The notes under the pieces are model-generated. The model searched no databases and was not told the origin of the DNA. It worked only from the letters and a program-made list of their open reading frames with translations. From Lucifuga dentata (lineage: Eukaryota; Chordata; Actinopteri; Ophidiiformes; Bythitidae): a DNA stretch of 64,000 bases. A program made the position numbers and the translations under genes. Location: assembly GCA_014773175.1 (NCBI GenBank), contig VXCM01000214.1, positions 62,001 to 126,000 of the forward strand, given 5' to 3'. Positions 45,401 through 58,182 of this stretch are shown piece by piece. The stretch's first letter is position 1. Every line of letters starts with the position of its first letter.

Positions 45401-48400
45401 GTGCAACCTGGACCAACTCCTGCAGGTCCAGCCAGGAGATGAGGAGACATTTTGGAGAAACCTCAAAGTACTAAGGATGGGTTACATATTTTGAAGAGAC
45501 AGTGAGCGCTGTTGTCCAGTCTGAAGAATGAACTGAAATGGTCTCTTACCTTGCAGGCCTTTAGGCAGATCCATTGTTTTTACCAGCTCCTCTGCTATGT
45601 CGTACGCATTAAGACCGCTGAGTTTCTTCTCCCAAAATAGCTGCGGACAATAATAGAACAACAGGAAGGCAGAGGGAGAGGAACAAATCAAGCCTTTCAA
45701 CAGAACTGAAATGTATTACTGCTCATCCAGCATATGGAAAGAAAAGTGAATATCAATATGTCGCTTTCAGACTCAAGACTGGATTTTCCAGTAGCAACGA
45801 TGTACATTTTCTTTCAGACTGTGCAGCGCCTGTGATTATCTTATGTTAATTTCTGGTTTGCATGTTAACATTGAGATGAGAGGTGAAAGCTGCTTACCTG
45901 TCTAGGCTGATCAACAGCTTTCTGAGGATCTGTCTTCACTTTGTTGTTGGGATGGTTAGTAACCTTAGTAACAGGCTGCTTGAAGATGGATGCCGTCTGT
46001 CTGACTGGGAGTGATGTGTTCAAGTCAGGTTTGCCCTTGAAAATGTAACGTGTACACAAAGAGGAAGGACGAGGCCGGAAAAGAAAGAGTAAAAACAGAA
46101 GAGAAAATAAATGTTATTTTATGCGGCTGCTGACGAGGATAACAACAGAATCTCAGAGATTCATGCAGAACTGTTTCACCATTAAGCAGAGTTAACTGGA
46201 TTTATCTAAATATACTTTAAAGGATCGTACAGGTGATTTTGGGTGTTTGAGCCCAATAAATATACAGCACATAGGCGTTACGTTACTGACAACCATTTTC
46301 CAAAACATATACTGGAGGGGTAAATTTTAGAGTCATTTTTCCTACTTTCCAGACTGCCATTGGTTTCCGTTTATTCCAATACACTATAAAAATCAACTTT
46401 GAAATGTGCTTGAGATAAGTATTCCATCACAGCGAACAGTACACCATTTTCTTTTTCTTTTTTTTGGTCAAAGTTACTTAATTCAACCAAACCAATACAG
46501 AGCTGCACGGAAGAAAATGTGTATTGTCCCAGGAGAAAGCTGCTTTTGCCAAGAAATTAAAATGATCGTGCCTTCTACAATCGTGTAGGTGTTAGCAGGC
46601 GAAACACTGAATTTTAAAGTGGGTTTAACACCAGAATATTTGATTTTGAAAGATTAGTGGATTCAACAAAATAACAGCAACACTAAAATACAGTCTTTTG
46701 TTTTGGAAAATGCTTGGCAGCAACATAATGTGTGTGCAGGTAGTACTTATTTGGCTGAAACATGCAAAACCATCAGTATGGTCCTTTAAAGGCAGAGACT
46801 AACAATAGTTTAACAAATAACTTCAGTGGACTCAAGTAAGTTTAAAAAGAAAGCATCATTTTAATTGAATTTTGACACTTAATATGAGAACTCAATCACT
46901 ACTGCAGCCTTATAATACCAGAGGTGGGTAGAGTAACCAGAAACTGTACTCAAGTAAAAGTATTGTTACTTTGTGATAATAGTGACGCAAGTATAAGTAA
47001 GAGTAGCCACCAAAATAATTACTTGAATGAGAGTAAGAAAGTATCTATTAAAAAGATTACTTGAGTAATGAGTAACTTTGACCAAGCTTATTTTTTCAAA
47101 TAATCAACAAGCTATAAAGTGCTCTTCTGAGAAAAAAATGCAAAGTAGCCATATATATACCTTTTAATACAATCCAAATCATACCATATAAAGAAACAGT
47201 AGACAGTAATAAATCAAATATTTACCACATAACAAATCATGACAATTCTGGCCTGGCCCAAGACAGTTAGCTTGGTTAGCTTCATGAATTTACTCAAAAT
47301 AGAACAGGAAAACTTGAGTTAGCATTAGCAGCCAGCAGCTAGTTAAGTAGTTAACGTTGCAGCTTACCGCCACATGTTTCCTCAAGTTCCATGTTGAGTT
47401 CTTATGAGCTGAAATGTCACATTTTCAGGTAGACAAAGACAGCAACGCATTATGTAGCTAACAAAATGCCAGTGATGCCAGGGACAAATAACTCCAGAAT
47501 TGTCCGCTGTTTCTCCGCACCACCCTTTCTCTTTTTAGAATCCATTTTTCATCTTAGTGCCAAGAAAATTATGAAAGAGAAAGTGTGCTTGATTAGTTTA
47601 AGTTCATTTTAATTAATATTATATTGTGCAGTGCCAAGGCACCGGCCAGCCCACCTATCAAACCGTGTCAACCCATTGTTGTCATGGAGATGATGGGAAG
47701 CTGAATGTGAATGGATCAAAGCAGAGTAGACATTCTCACACACACACACAGTGTGTCGCTTTCACTTTCTTCCGCTGCAGTGAGAAAGCGGAGAATTTTG
47801 ACTCGTTGCATCGGAGCGATGTCTCACAGAGAATAAAAAAGTAACAGAGTGCAACCAAATGCAATGGAGTAAAAGTATATTTTTTTCTTCATAAATATAC
47901 TCGAGAATGAGTTAAAAGTATCCTATAATAAAACTACTCAATGAAGTACAATTTTGTGAAAAAAAGTTACTTAAGTAAATGTAACGGAGTAAATGTGTTA
48001 CTACCACCTCTGTATAATATGACATTGTCACCTCGTGCTGAGTAAGTTACTTACATCAGCTAATCCACTATTACATATAATTATTTATTAACTTTTCATT
48101 CTAGACTTATGTGTAACTCCTGGGGAACATAAACATTGAGATTATTTATTATAAACTATTCTAATAAGGTTTTGATGAAGATTCTCAGTCATCCAGGCAG
48201 GTAGATATATTGTATGAAAACTGAGTCAGGTCAGCTGGATTCAAGTTTTTAATTCTGAAACGTTTCACCATTCAACCAAATGGTCAGTCAGTCAGAAACG
48301 AATGCACAGAAGGATGTTAAACCTCCGGTAACTACAGTAACTATGGTGTCAAAGTACAACAAACCCTCAATTCCAAATAAATAGATATATTATTCAAATT

Positions 48401-50543
48401 TTTGTTGAATAATGCGTGATGTAAAATACATTATTCAAATTTCAAACAATGAATACATTTCACATAATAAATTTCAACTTCTAATGTTTAATGATCCCCT
48501 GGTTGGCTGCAGGGCCTGTCCCCAACTTTCTTTGGAAGGAAAGACAGCAGCGCACTATAGATGATATGGGTAGATTGTATCTGAGACCTCCATTTCTGTT
48601 GAGGAAAGGTCTCTCTACATGAACATAAATGGCCTCCNTAGATTGTATCTGAGACCTCCATTTCTGTTGAGGAAAGGTCTCTCTACATGAACATAAATGG
48701 CCTCCTTTACTCCCCTCTCAAACCAATGATCCTCTCTGTCCAAAATGTGCATATCATCATCTTCAAAGGAATGTCCTCTGTCATTCAGGTGGAGGACATT
48801 CACATATTCCAATAAAGCTAAAACTACAAAATCCTCTCAGTAAAAACTACACTTGAATCCTGGTGGCCCCAATGTGTAGCATTTACACCTTTTGGGGTGT
48901 TAAACTAAGAATTTAACAGTACAATTACCTAATCTGCACATACATTTATACATATAAATTGCTATATGATAAGTTGGTACATTTGTGTTGATCAACATTT
49001 TACAAGCACCATAAATCTTGGTGTGTGCCGAGATTTTACAGAGCTACTGGGCTGATGTTTTTTTTTGTTGAATAGATGTTTAAAGATGTAATCCAGATTA
49101 AATTGGGGGTNTGTCCTTGCAGACCTCAATCTATTAATATATTGCCAAGACATAATTAAACATAGCTAGTTCCATTCTCTCACTAAACAAGCTTTCCAGT
49201 CTGCCAAAAGTCATGGTTAACAGACAGTCAACACAGTAAACAGTGAGTCTGTTTGTCTTACCTTGTTCTGGTTGTTGTTATCATGCCGCATTCTCTGACG
49301 GTTCTTGTTCAGCTTGCTCATCAGCATCTTCCCCGTGCGGAAATCAAAGGAGCTGAGGTCCATCTGGTTACCAAGGTAGCGGGCCAGCTGAGGCTTGCTC
49401 CGAAACTTCTTCCCAGATGGACTGGCAGGGAGGCAGAATAATGAAAAGCCATTACTCTAATCTCATAGGTTACTAAAAAAGATCCCAACAAAAGACAGTT
49501 AAAGTGAAACTAGGCAGAGATGGAGGCAAGTGGAACGAAAACTGATGGGTCACACTTCATACCAAACACAGCAGACAGACGATTCCAGAAACTGGCCACA
49601 ACATGCAACAAGTCAAAAGCAAACGAAAGCAGAGCACATTCAACGACACTGAAATCACGTTGCTTTGTGAAATGGGTGCAATCTTTGATGAATGCTCTAT
49701 CTAAACCCTGTAACATACTAAAACTGATCAAAAACACACATTTTTATACAGTTAGGAGTAACGTTCAATCATACATTAAACACATTCACTAATAGTCTGC
49801 ATAAAGTGACATCTATGAATAACTGAACACAATGTAAACACACTGGTATGGGCAATAACAATTTGACCAAATGTTTCGGAATGGAAACATTGTGACTCCG
49901 GTTATGGGATCAACACTTTTAAAACTCTGAGCAGTGACCAACAAAGGAACCACTGTGAATACGTGCTAATTCATGCAAATGCATCTTACATCACACAGCA
50001 CAGTTAACACCGGTATGATTGTAGTTAGCCTACCACAAACTATACAACCGACCCGCCTCCCCCCTCTCTTGCCTCTGTTCCTCATCTTGCTCTTCTCCTC
50101 TGCTAAATGAAAACAAATCTGTCGTTGTTGTTGATCGACTTTAATGGGGAATAAAGAGTAACAACTGAGAAGACACGGAGTTTTTTTCTTATCAAAGACC
50201 TAGCCAGGCAGGAGTTGCTACTAGCCTGCATGGCTGGATACTCCTTTACCCAAACAAATGTGAGGATATCGGCCTGGCTGGCCTAGTTGTCCTGCTACAA
50301 ACAGACCCCCCTCCCCTTCCCATCCCAAACTTTATACCGTACACCTTTCCCTTATTCTAATCCTGCCTGGTTCCTTCTACAAACTATTGAGCAGCTTTAC
50401 GTTATGTAACCCCTCGTTTCGTTCGTTTAGTACCTAAAATAATAGACATCGCTTTTTCCAGCTGACAAACCCGACTTTCTGGTCACTTCTTCCATTTTCC
50501 AGCCCTTGGGGAGTGCAGTGCAATCCCACCTTTTCTTCTCCAT
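42460..50543 (-). CDS. mbd3: Methyl-CpG-binding domain protein 3 (NuRD subunit), complete
   Basis: MBD3 is a core NuRD subunit that joins histone deacetylase and CHD remodelling activities at chromatin. Exons are 50434-50543 (ATG at 50543), 49262-49421, 45898-46035, 45550-45640, 45242-45419 and 42460-42607 (stop TAG at 42460-42462). The joined CDS is 825 nt, 274 aa, in phase throughout. Order: MBD (residues ~1-70, starting MEKKRWDCTALPKGW), a linker with RQTASIFKQPVTKVTNHP, then the MBD2/3 C-terminal domain with SAAVEKNPGVWLNTAQPLCK and the p66-binding coiled-coil region (KRLEEALMADMLAHVEE), and a short acidic tail. ALMADMLAHVEE and the lack of a long Gly/Arg N-terminus favour MBD3 over MBD2. 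Residues 30 and 34 are Lys and Tyr, unlike mammalian MBD3. The last exon continues 5 nt past the stop to a donor at 42454-42453, implying a spliced 3' UTR. Confidence 0.95.
42786..43362. mobile_element. MITE-like foldback element, copy C (inverted internal orientation)
   Basis: Starts tttaaatgaccatgctggtgg and ends cgtatgatcctttgg. Internal order is reversed relative to copy A (gccagggaatatagttccag, then aaagattagacgatttggca). It lies in an mbd3 intron. Confidence 0.7.
43404..43526. repeat. 61-bp exact direct duplication around an N (mbd3 intron)
   Basis: Bases 43404-43464 are repeated at 43466-43526 across an N at 43465, between a MITE-like copy and an L2-like LINE. Confidence 0.85.
43636..45051 (+). 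mobile_element. L2/CR1-like LINE fragment with broken reverse transcriptase
   Basis: Translated pieces include EPFQSGFRLQRSTETTLLKV, LDLTAAFDT (~43845-43880), SQGSVLGPLFILFMLPLDNM (~44036-44095) and CYSDDIQLYIS (~44118), the RT active-site block with YSDD. Frames are interrupted after AAFDT and again downstream. The 3' end has gctgtataaataaaatg followed by an att repeat, typical of L2-type elements. It lies in an mbd3 intron, antisense to the gene. Confidence 0.75.
46217..46789. mobile_element. MITE-like foldback element, copy D
   Basis: A 573-bp copy in an mbd3 intron. The left end ttaaaggatcgtacaggtga and right end catcagtatggtcctttaa are inverted repeats. The middle shares cttgagataagtattccatc and tttgaaagattagtggattc with copy C. 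Confidence 0.75.
46919..48012. mobile_element. Non-autonomous hAT-like element with 8-bp target duplication
   Basis: Left terminus CAGAGGTGGGTAGAGTA, right terminus ending accacctctg; the outer ten bases are inverted repeats apart from one position. Flanks are tataatac (46911-46918) and tataatat (48013-48020), an 8-bp duplication with one mismatch as expected for hAT. The ~1.1 kb interior has no transposase frame. It lies in an mbd3 intron. Confidence 0.8.
48180..48830 (-). mobile_element. Penelope-like or related retroelement remnant
   Basis: The minus strand reads VLHLNDRGHSFEDDDMHILD, then REDHWFERGVKEAIYV and ERPFLNRNGGLRYNL. This resembles the C-terminal ORF segment (GHSFED..ILDRE..WFERGVKEAIYV) common in fish retroelements, I believe Penelope-like. 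The downstream phrase cgtttcaccattcaacc also recurs with these elements. Truncated, with an assembly duplication at 48571-48705. Confidence 0.5.
48571..48705. repeat. 67-bp exact direct duplication around an N (mbd3 intron)
   Basis: Bases 48571-48637 are repeated at 48639-48705 with an N at 48638. The copy lies within a Penelope-like remnant and lengthens its open frame artificially. Confidence 0.85.
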
Positions 50544-52300
50544 TTCCCGCGCGAATAGCCTATAAATCCACTAAAAGTTACAGCGAGTAAACAAACTGTA
50601 TTTTAAGAAATGTGGTGGTTTTTTTTATAGTAGGCCTGCGGCTTGTCGCGCTTTTGTTTCGACCATGTTACACCACGCGTCCTCCGTAATGAGATCTTCT
50701 TCTCCTTGCTAACGACATCGCATCTCTTTGTCGTCGTGCAGATCGCTCCGCCGCGGATCTCAGCCACATCACTACCTGCCTGTCCGCCGGGGCAGGAGGG
50801 CTACATCCGCAAGGAAAACATAGGACAGCGTCAAACAGATCGGAGGAGCCAACTCAGAGATTCCGGCGTCACAATAAAGGCATCAACTCGAAAAGTGACC
50901 GACTTCACTGTGAAGTCATACTAAATAAGGGCCCAGTCACAATTTTAATATGTGACACTGAACAAATTAAACATTTTAAAGTAAAATTATTTGTATCGTT
51001 TTTGCAACATTATAGCATTAAACATTATAGTAAACTATGTTTAATCTTATTTTGACATAATCCACAAGGATTTTTATTTTTATTGTTTTGCTTGATGCTG
51101 GACAGTGCTACAGCAACGTTAACTTATAGGAAACCTATATTAGACTACTGCTACAAATAGACCGTAAATAGTAAGGATACAAGCAATGACAACAATTGCT
51201 GACAGCAGTACATGATTAGATATTGTAGATACAATAAAATGTCGTTCTTTATTTCCAGCTCTCGGTGCTTGAAGTTTGATGCAGGCTTCATGAAATTTGA
51301 GAAGCGTTTCACCGCGACAATGCGTCCCCTTGTCATTCAGACTTGGAGCCGGCTTTTATGAATGGACAAAGTAGATCTTATCGATCAAATACAGACACCA
51401 TTTTAAAAGCTTATCATGCATTTTAGAGAGCTTTTGTGTTTAAAACCATGATGCATAAACATAAAATGTGGTGAAAATATGTAGAAATAGTACACTGCAG
51501 ATGCAACATGGCGAATCCATGTTTGAGCCAGCATTATCTGTCAATATCAAGAAAATTAAACCGCACCATTTAACACATAAACCATGGATAAATTCTAGCT
51601 GAAGATCTCGCTATTGGTATATTGGCAAATTCGACATCACCGAGCGCATTTTCCTAGTATGGCTGAAAAAACATTTTTGAAATACATTAGGAAAACCACA
51701 CATCGCGTCTCAGATACTAAAATGATTAAGATCCTAGGTTTCATTACCTTCCGATTACATACTTACTCGTTTTTATCCATCTTGGAGACACTATCTGGTT
51801 TTCTCCCTCTCGCTGTTAAATCCCTTCTCCCCTCTCTTCTTTCAGTCCCCTCCCCCTTCCAAGGCAGAAATGAAAGACATTATCCACGTAAATTTCGCAG
51901 TCTGGCTGATAAAATAAGGATAATGTCTGCCCAAAATAGACGTATTAACAGCGAGGAAATAAGCCTGTGAAACCTCGCTGATTGCCTGTGATTAGAACAC
52001 ACCTGTATTCCATCAGTTAAGTGTATGACAATGCAGATTTCCCTACAAAGGTTAGTTCACGCTGATCTCATCGTCCAAAAAGACAGGACACGTTGGTGCA
52101 GGTTGGGGGTTTACACAGACTGAGACAGAACTTTAAAAATGCCCCAGCAACCACAAACCTTGGTATGTCCAGTACTTGTAATATTTATTGCAGAAATGCA
52201 ATTTATAAAGCATTAAAACACATTGAAAACCCCTCACCAAGCAGTTAAACAAAATATTTTTAATACTTGGAAATATGCAGAATAATTTGACAAACTGGAG
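50544..52300. other. mbd3 upstream/promoter region and spacer to uqcr11
   Basis: The first ~300 bp upstream of the mbd3 ATG contain more CpG than the surroundings (for example gcgcttttg, ccgccgcgg), as expected of a housekeeping promoter with no visible TATA box. The rest, to the uqcr11 3' end, holds no exon I recognise. A 118-codon open frame on the plus strand (51614-51970) shows no family motif or splice context and I do not call it. Confidence 0.45.
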
Positions 52301-52465
52301 TAAATTTAAGATTTATTCACATTAATAATAGATAAAGAACAGCATTTACAAGATGCATTCCAAAGCACAAACTCCTAACAAGCCCTCAGACTGATGGCTG
52401 AGCCAAGCAGCATGTCCTTTAAGCTGGCAGCACGTAAGCAATCCACCCATCCCTGACCTCTGGTC
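52300..52465 (-). other. uqcr11: Probable 3' UTR exon and polyA signal of uqcr11
   Basis: Exon 2 of uqcr11 runs 8 nt past its stop to a donor (gtgagtg, at 53194-53188). On the minus strand a good acceptor (gtgtctacag) opens a segment at 52465 that reaches AATAAA at 52317-52312. A second AATAAA lies near 52182. This fits a terminal non-coding exon, though splicing between the two is inferred. Confidence 0.55.
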
Positions 52466-53202
52466 CTGTAGACACACACACACACAAACACACAGGCCAT
52501 TCATGAGAAAACTGCAAATAAACACATCTGTCTGTAAAGCTTATCCTTCTTGTCTCTGGTTAGCTTTATATGTTGAGAAATGTCCTGTCTGACATAACTG
52601 ATGGTCTGATGTGACCATGTCTAAATAAGATGGTGATGTCAGTGGTGGTAGATGGCTACATAGATGTTTGACCACTACTAGAGCTGGAAAATATACCAAC
52701 AATGTATAATATCAATAATGTGATAGACAGATATTGTATGTGAACTGTTTTATAGTAAGATTGTGATATAGTCTAGCTTTCATGATGGCTTTTCCTCATG
52801 ATCTTCAAGTCAGCAACACAATCAAGAGATGCAGCTTCATGAACCTATTTGATTATTATTGTTGTTTTGTGAAATGAACAAAGGATGCTTCTTTTAGTTC
52901 AACCATCATATCCACAAAAAACTTTTTTTCTCAGGCCATACCCACTAAATAGATGTAATGTACAGTTTAAAACCCCTGATAATGTGTACTGTCAATACAG
53001 TTAAGCTAAAAGCACTACTTCAAAATAGTGTTGTAGATTGGTTTGCTGTAACTGAGTCAGCTGTCACCTGACAAACTCACTGGAGCTGCTTGATCTGACA
53101 TTTCAGCACTAGTGCTAATGGGCAAACCGACATAGAATTAAAGCAGGAACTCACAACTCAAGTATATTGTGTGTTAGAATAACAGTTCACTCACAATTTA
53201 AG

Positions 53203-54429
53203 TCAGTCATCTTTCTTGAACTTCCCACTAATGTATGGGACATAGTCCAGAATTAACCGCCAGTCTGTGAAGTGAACAAGTGCCACTCCACCCACTGTTC
53301 CCCAGGTGATCATATTTGGTACCCTGGTTAGGAGATAATAATGGGATTAATAAATGAGCCAGAGTTCAATATAACAGTATGAACTGCACCACACATGTAT
53401 CCACAGCAGCTTGGATAAATTTATGACAAAATCCAACACCTATCTTTTAAAAGATATGGGGTGGTATTATGTTTTTGTGTTTTTACATGCATACTTTCTT
53501 GGTCTATGCACAAACTGACTTTCTGATGACCAATATTTTTTGTCCTCTTCTTAAGGTTACAAAAAAAAAAAAAAAAAAAAAAAAAGATATTTTGAAGATG
53601 TGTCTATAGATTTGACCTTATAGTTTTGTCAAATGCTGCGATTTCCTGTTTTTTTTTTTTTGTTGTTGTTGCTGCTTTAGTTTACAAATGTTGATAAGCA
53701 GAATCACAGGCAACAGGTTTAACTGGTTTAGAGACTTTTTCTGCTCATGATAAAAGTGAAATTTAAAGGCGCTTTTAACATAATTATTTTGTGCAGTGCA
53801 ATTAATCTGGGGTGACAAAATAATTGGCAAACAGCTGTCATCTTAAATTCATAACAAAGATTCATCTTACCTGGAATGGTTCACTAGTACAATTTAATTC
53901 AATAAATTCTACCGTGCTGAAGCTAATCATATTCAGTTTTTGCTGACAGTGTCACCGAGGTGTTAACTGAACTCTTTGTAATCTTATAGCTGTAATTAGT
54001 GACCCTCTTGGCCGTTTCACAGCATTAACAAATACGTCCCCAATCCATTTAAGATAACTTTGTCAAATGTTCAGCCTCGTGAGCGAAGTACAGTTTAATA
54101 TAGACTTTATTGTGGTCACAAATAAAAATCTGTTGTCAATCACTGTAATCATTGTCCGTCAATAACATCGCAGGTTGTTTGAAGACGCTAAGTAGCTTAG
54201 CCAGCTAGCCAAGTCTGTAGAAATTAAAGCACTACGATGGCTAGCTAAACAGTTGGGTCACACAGGACAAAACGGCGCTGAGTTGACAGCACCATTTTTA
54301 AAACGACTAAAGCACTTAAACATTACTTCCAGAATCATATTCTACCTCTGATATTACTCCAACTTACCACGTCCTTAGAATGGCAATGTACTTTGCACCG
54401 ACAACTTTATCAAAAATGTTCGGGACCAT
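53203..54429 (-). CDS. uqcr11: Cytochrome b-c1 complex subunit 10 (complex III, 6.4 kDa subunit), complete
   Basis: UQCR11 is a small single-pass inner mitochondrial membrane subunit of ubiquinol-cytochrome c reductase. Two coding exons, 54368-54429 and 53203-53323, join within a Trp codon (TG|G) to give 60 residues. The C-terminal half carries the family signature TDWRLILDYVPYISGKFKK after a hydrophobic Gly-rich segment (ITWGTVGGVALVHF), the membrane span. I chose the start MVPNIFDKVVGAKY because it gives close to the family length (human 56 aa). An in-frame upstream Met near 54561 would add 44 residues unlike the family. It lies between tcf3 and mbd3 on the same strand, as in human. Confidence 0.93.
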
Positions 54430-54772
54430 CCTGACCTTCCTCGGATAAGATTGTTCTTCCAATGCAATATTTTCTCGCTGATGGCTGTGAGGACCCTTGG
54501 ACTGCCTATTAATCTGCCTGATCAAAATAAGCAAGCGGCCGCGTGAGGCAGCCGGGGTCATTTCAGGCCGTTGACATTGCGGTGGTGCTTTTAAGGACCT
54601 GTACGCTCTGGATGCGTCTTCAGCAGCAATCTAGCTTTAATACTCCAGTCCTGAGAATGTTGAATTTATAAAAAAATAAATAAAAATAATAATGTCAGCT
54701 TTTCTCATGGTTTTCGCTGACTATTTCCATCGGAAAATATGGACACATTCATTTTCCGAACTACAATAAACC
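54430..54772 (-). promoter_or_regulatory. uqcr11 5' UTR/promoter interval next to the tcf3 3' end
   Basis: Only about 340 bp separate the uqcr11 start codon from the putative tcf3 polyA signal on the same strand. The interval contains CpG-bearing sequence (gcggccgcg near 54537-54543) and no TATA box that I can support. The uqcr11 promoter must lie here or overlap the tcf3 3' end. Confidence 0.4.
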
Positions 54773-57700
54773 CTTTATTACAATGTTTTCCTTTATTTTC
54801 CTTTTGTGTACAATAGTCAAAAAGCCAGGCATTGGAAAAGGTATAATCTGTTATTAAAAATGGCACATTTATTGCTACATTACTGTTATATACAGGACAG
54901 TTCTCATGTATATATATTTATATATAAACAATGAAAGGAAAAGGAGAAATTGAGCAGAGAGACTGGGACTGGAGGCACTCTGAGGACCTACACTGTGTCC
55001 TCACTCCAACACGTCAGGCTCTATATCTGTCAATTTACTTCTTTTAATACACAATAATTAATTTTGCCCGTTGTCTTCACAAAGGTATGGCGAAATGATT
55101 GAAAGCGTTTATTACTGCTGTCTCATACCAACACAAGTCCCAACCTGTCAATGAAACACTTTCCATCATATTATCATAAGGAGGATTAGCTGCTTTGTGT
55201 GCCCCAGTGGTTTGAGCTGCTTTTCTTCCGATTCTGTGTGCATGTATGTACGTGTGCGTCATGAAACATCCCCAAATTACTGTCTTTACCATGTAGGCTT
55301 CCATTGTTATTGTGGGGTGTTTACAGAATCCTAAATTAAATCAAGTCGGATCATGATTTTCCCCTAGAACAAATCTTCAATATTCAGTACACTTATTGAT
55401 CTTATAATTAAAAAATGCAAAACTTCAAACACAACTCGTTGAAAGAAGTGAACTTCAGAACTTCTCACAAAAAGTCACTGTCAAAACATCACCAAAGAGC
55501 TGGACTTTTCAAAAAGTAAAAGGATAGATGTGTAAAGGAAATTACTGAAGACTAAATATACTAAAGTCACTCCAGCAGAGGACTCGGCACTCTGTTATAC
55601 AAGAATTGAAAATACTCAGTCATTATAAAATCCAGCTACTATGGAAAATAAAAATCACTCCCTACATCAAAACTGAAGCAATGCTAATGTGCATCAAAAA
55701 AGCAGACAATCAGAGCCAAAAGCAGCGTCTCTTGAACCCTGTAGTATTAAGTGATGTAGCAATGACAGAAAGATAAACTCATGACCTGGACCCATGACCT
55801 TAACTAAAACAGCAGTTTGAACACATATAATCCAGTTGAATACTTAGAAAAAAAAGAAATAAAAACTAAACAACATCTACATAACATTTATTTATTTAAC
55901 TAGATACACTGAAAGAAAATCTCTTTATACCATTTTAAACGTCTTACTGAAAATTGAAAAAAGCGTTAGGAGAGGGAAGAGTGGGGGAATGAACAAGTAC
56001 CTCTTTAATCTCCATGATAAATGAAATGATATGGTTTATAAAATAAAAACTGTCTTAAATGAAAATACAAGTTCAGGCACTGATAAGGTATCACTCTCCC
56101 ATCGTGACATCTTAAGTCTTGAGAATGAAAAGGCCACACTATTGATTTGTATAGGTGTTTTTCTTCATCTTTTTTTGTAGAAATTAAACACACAAAACGC
56201 TCTAACTCCCTTGCAATTACATGTTGGTAAGAACCATTCACAACATGAGACAACATGGTAATAACATCACAATAACACTGTTTTTGTTTTCCATATGAAT
56301 TTCTACCTTGCACCCAAATACCAACGTCTGCCTTAAGTGAGCCGCAATCTTGGTAGAGTGCAGACATTTAAAAAAGTTGAAATGAAAACTATTATAATGA
56401 ATTGACAAAACCCAGGAACACAATTTTGATAATGAAGGCGATCCACATTTCTATGGCAGCTACATTCAAATACCAGTTGCATAATTACTGTTAACTGAGA
56501 CAAAAAAATCCCATCCCACATTTTGCCTCAGTGCCTCACCACTAAAGTAAGACCACTTTAAAAGGACGTCACCCATATATTCCCGTATGGTAAGAAACTG
56601 TTTATCTGGGTAGCTGATGATGCACCGCTCAGCTAAAACTGGAATAAAGGATACAACAAACACGTTCAACATTTTTTCATTTTGACTTATTCCTCTGCCA
56701 TTCAGGTTCAACTTTGAATTAACTTTTGATCAATCAGTTTCATTTAAATGTCAAATATCCCCCTTATTCAGCTCATCTACAATACACTCTAAACTTCAAA
56801 CTAATATTGCCATTTATGTAGAAATCTACAATGTATAGATTAACAAAAAATATATATTTTTATATATATTTAATTTCGAAAAATGAAACAGAGTAATGTA
56901 TGAAGTGACTTTACATGTCACACTTCTCTCAGTAAGAAAGGTGGGAACGACTTACTCGGGGTGGGGTGGGGTGGGGNTCAGTGGGAATGCTCATTTAGGA
57001 AATGAATGCCTCTGTTACACAAAGGCCTGTCTGCTTTCACAACAGTGGACTGATGAAATCCCTCTATCAACAGAACCCAGATGTTTTTCATCTGTTTCAG
57101 GATATCAATTAAGGGGGGAAAAAAACTTGAGGTGTTAGTCTGCTGGCCTTCTCCATAATAGCATTTCAATTAAGTAACAGCACTGTGCTGACCACTTAGC
57201 ACAGGTCTCAACTGGCTCTTATACAAGACTTCCAAGGACTGAAACGCACTGCAGGCTGACACTATTAAAATCCAGACTAATATATACAACTGTGCTTTGT
57301 CTCGTCTATCTATGCTTTAGTAAATAAAGCAGTACAAAATCCTGAACCTATGACAAAGGAGTACTGGATTATCACTAGAATGTGTAGTCAAACAGGAAGA
57401 ACAGGCTTGTAGTTGACAGATTCTACCACATTGATAATTTATAACCTTCAAGGAAGGAGTCTTTTATTCCAAGTCTCCAGGTGCCTTGTGGGATGAGACG
57501 TGGCTCAGTCCGACACTGTCTCTAGGTTAGAGTTCCAGTCCTTTGTGTAAGTTGTGTCTGAATTGTCCAAATTTTGTCCTTTTCCTTGTGACTTTTCTGT
57601 CACCCTCCCAAAACGTTCGTTAACAAGATAAAGGAAAAGTCAAAGAATTTGAGACAATTCAACATCAACTATGGGCTTGGTTACATAACATATGTAAGAC

Positions 57701-58150
57701 TGTACCATCACGCTGGGAATGACATACAATAAAAATAATTGCTCATACACATAAGCAATCCCTCACAATAAATGTTCCTCACATGTAAAGCAATTTGCTT
57801 AAATGTCTAATAGAAAACATGTAACAATTAGGCACAAATCTTTGATTAAATTTGTGTTTGTTAGGTCTCCTTTCTTTCACCAGAGCACCTCTCGGCAGTG
57901 TGTGAAGTCCCAATTTGTGGCAGGACAAAAGTACTCTGGAGTTCCATCATCTTGTGGAAATCAAAAAAGGAAGGAAAATCTTACATGTATAAAACAAAGC
58001 AAAACTAAAAAAAGTTCTTCACATTTGAGCTTGTAGTCATGGTTGGGAGTGCGACAAACAGGCTGTGTCAGTTTTGGCAGTATGCATGTGTGTACGGGTG
58101 TGTGAATGTGCATCTTGAAACTTGAACGGACCATACACAGACATGTCCAC

Positions 58151-58182
<32 letters not shown>

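Noticed and set aside
47626..47844. 72-codon frame inside the hAT-like element
   Set aside because: Shows no hAT transposase motif; the element is non-autonomous.
50643..50924. 93-codon plus-strand frame opposite the mbd3 promoter
   Set aside because: It lies in the CpG-rich promoter area without any family resemblance; more likely open by composition.
51614..51970. 118-codon plus-strand open frame between mbd3 and uqcr11
   Set aside because: No recognisable motif, no splice or repeat context, and composition like the surrounding spacer; likely chance.
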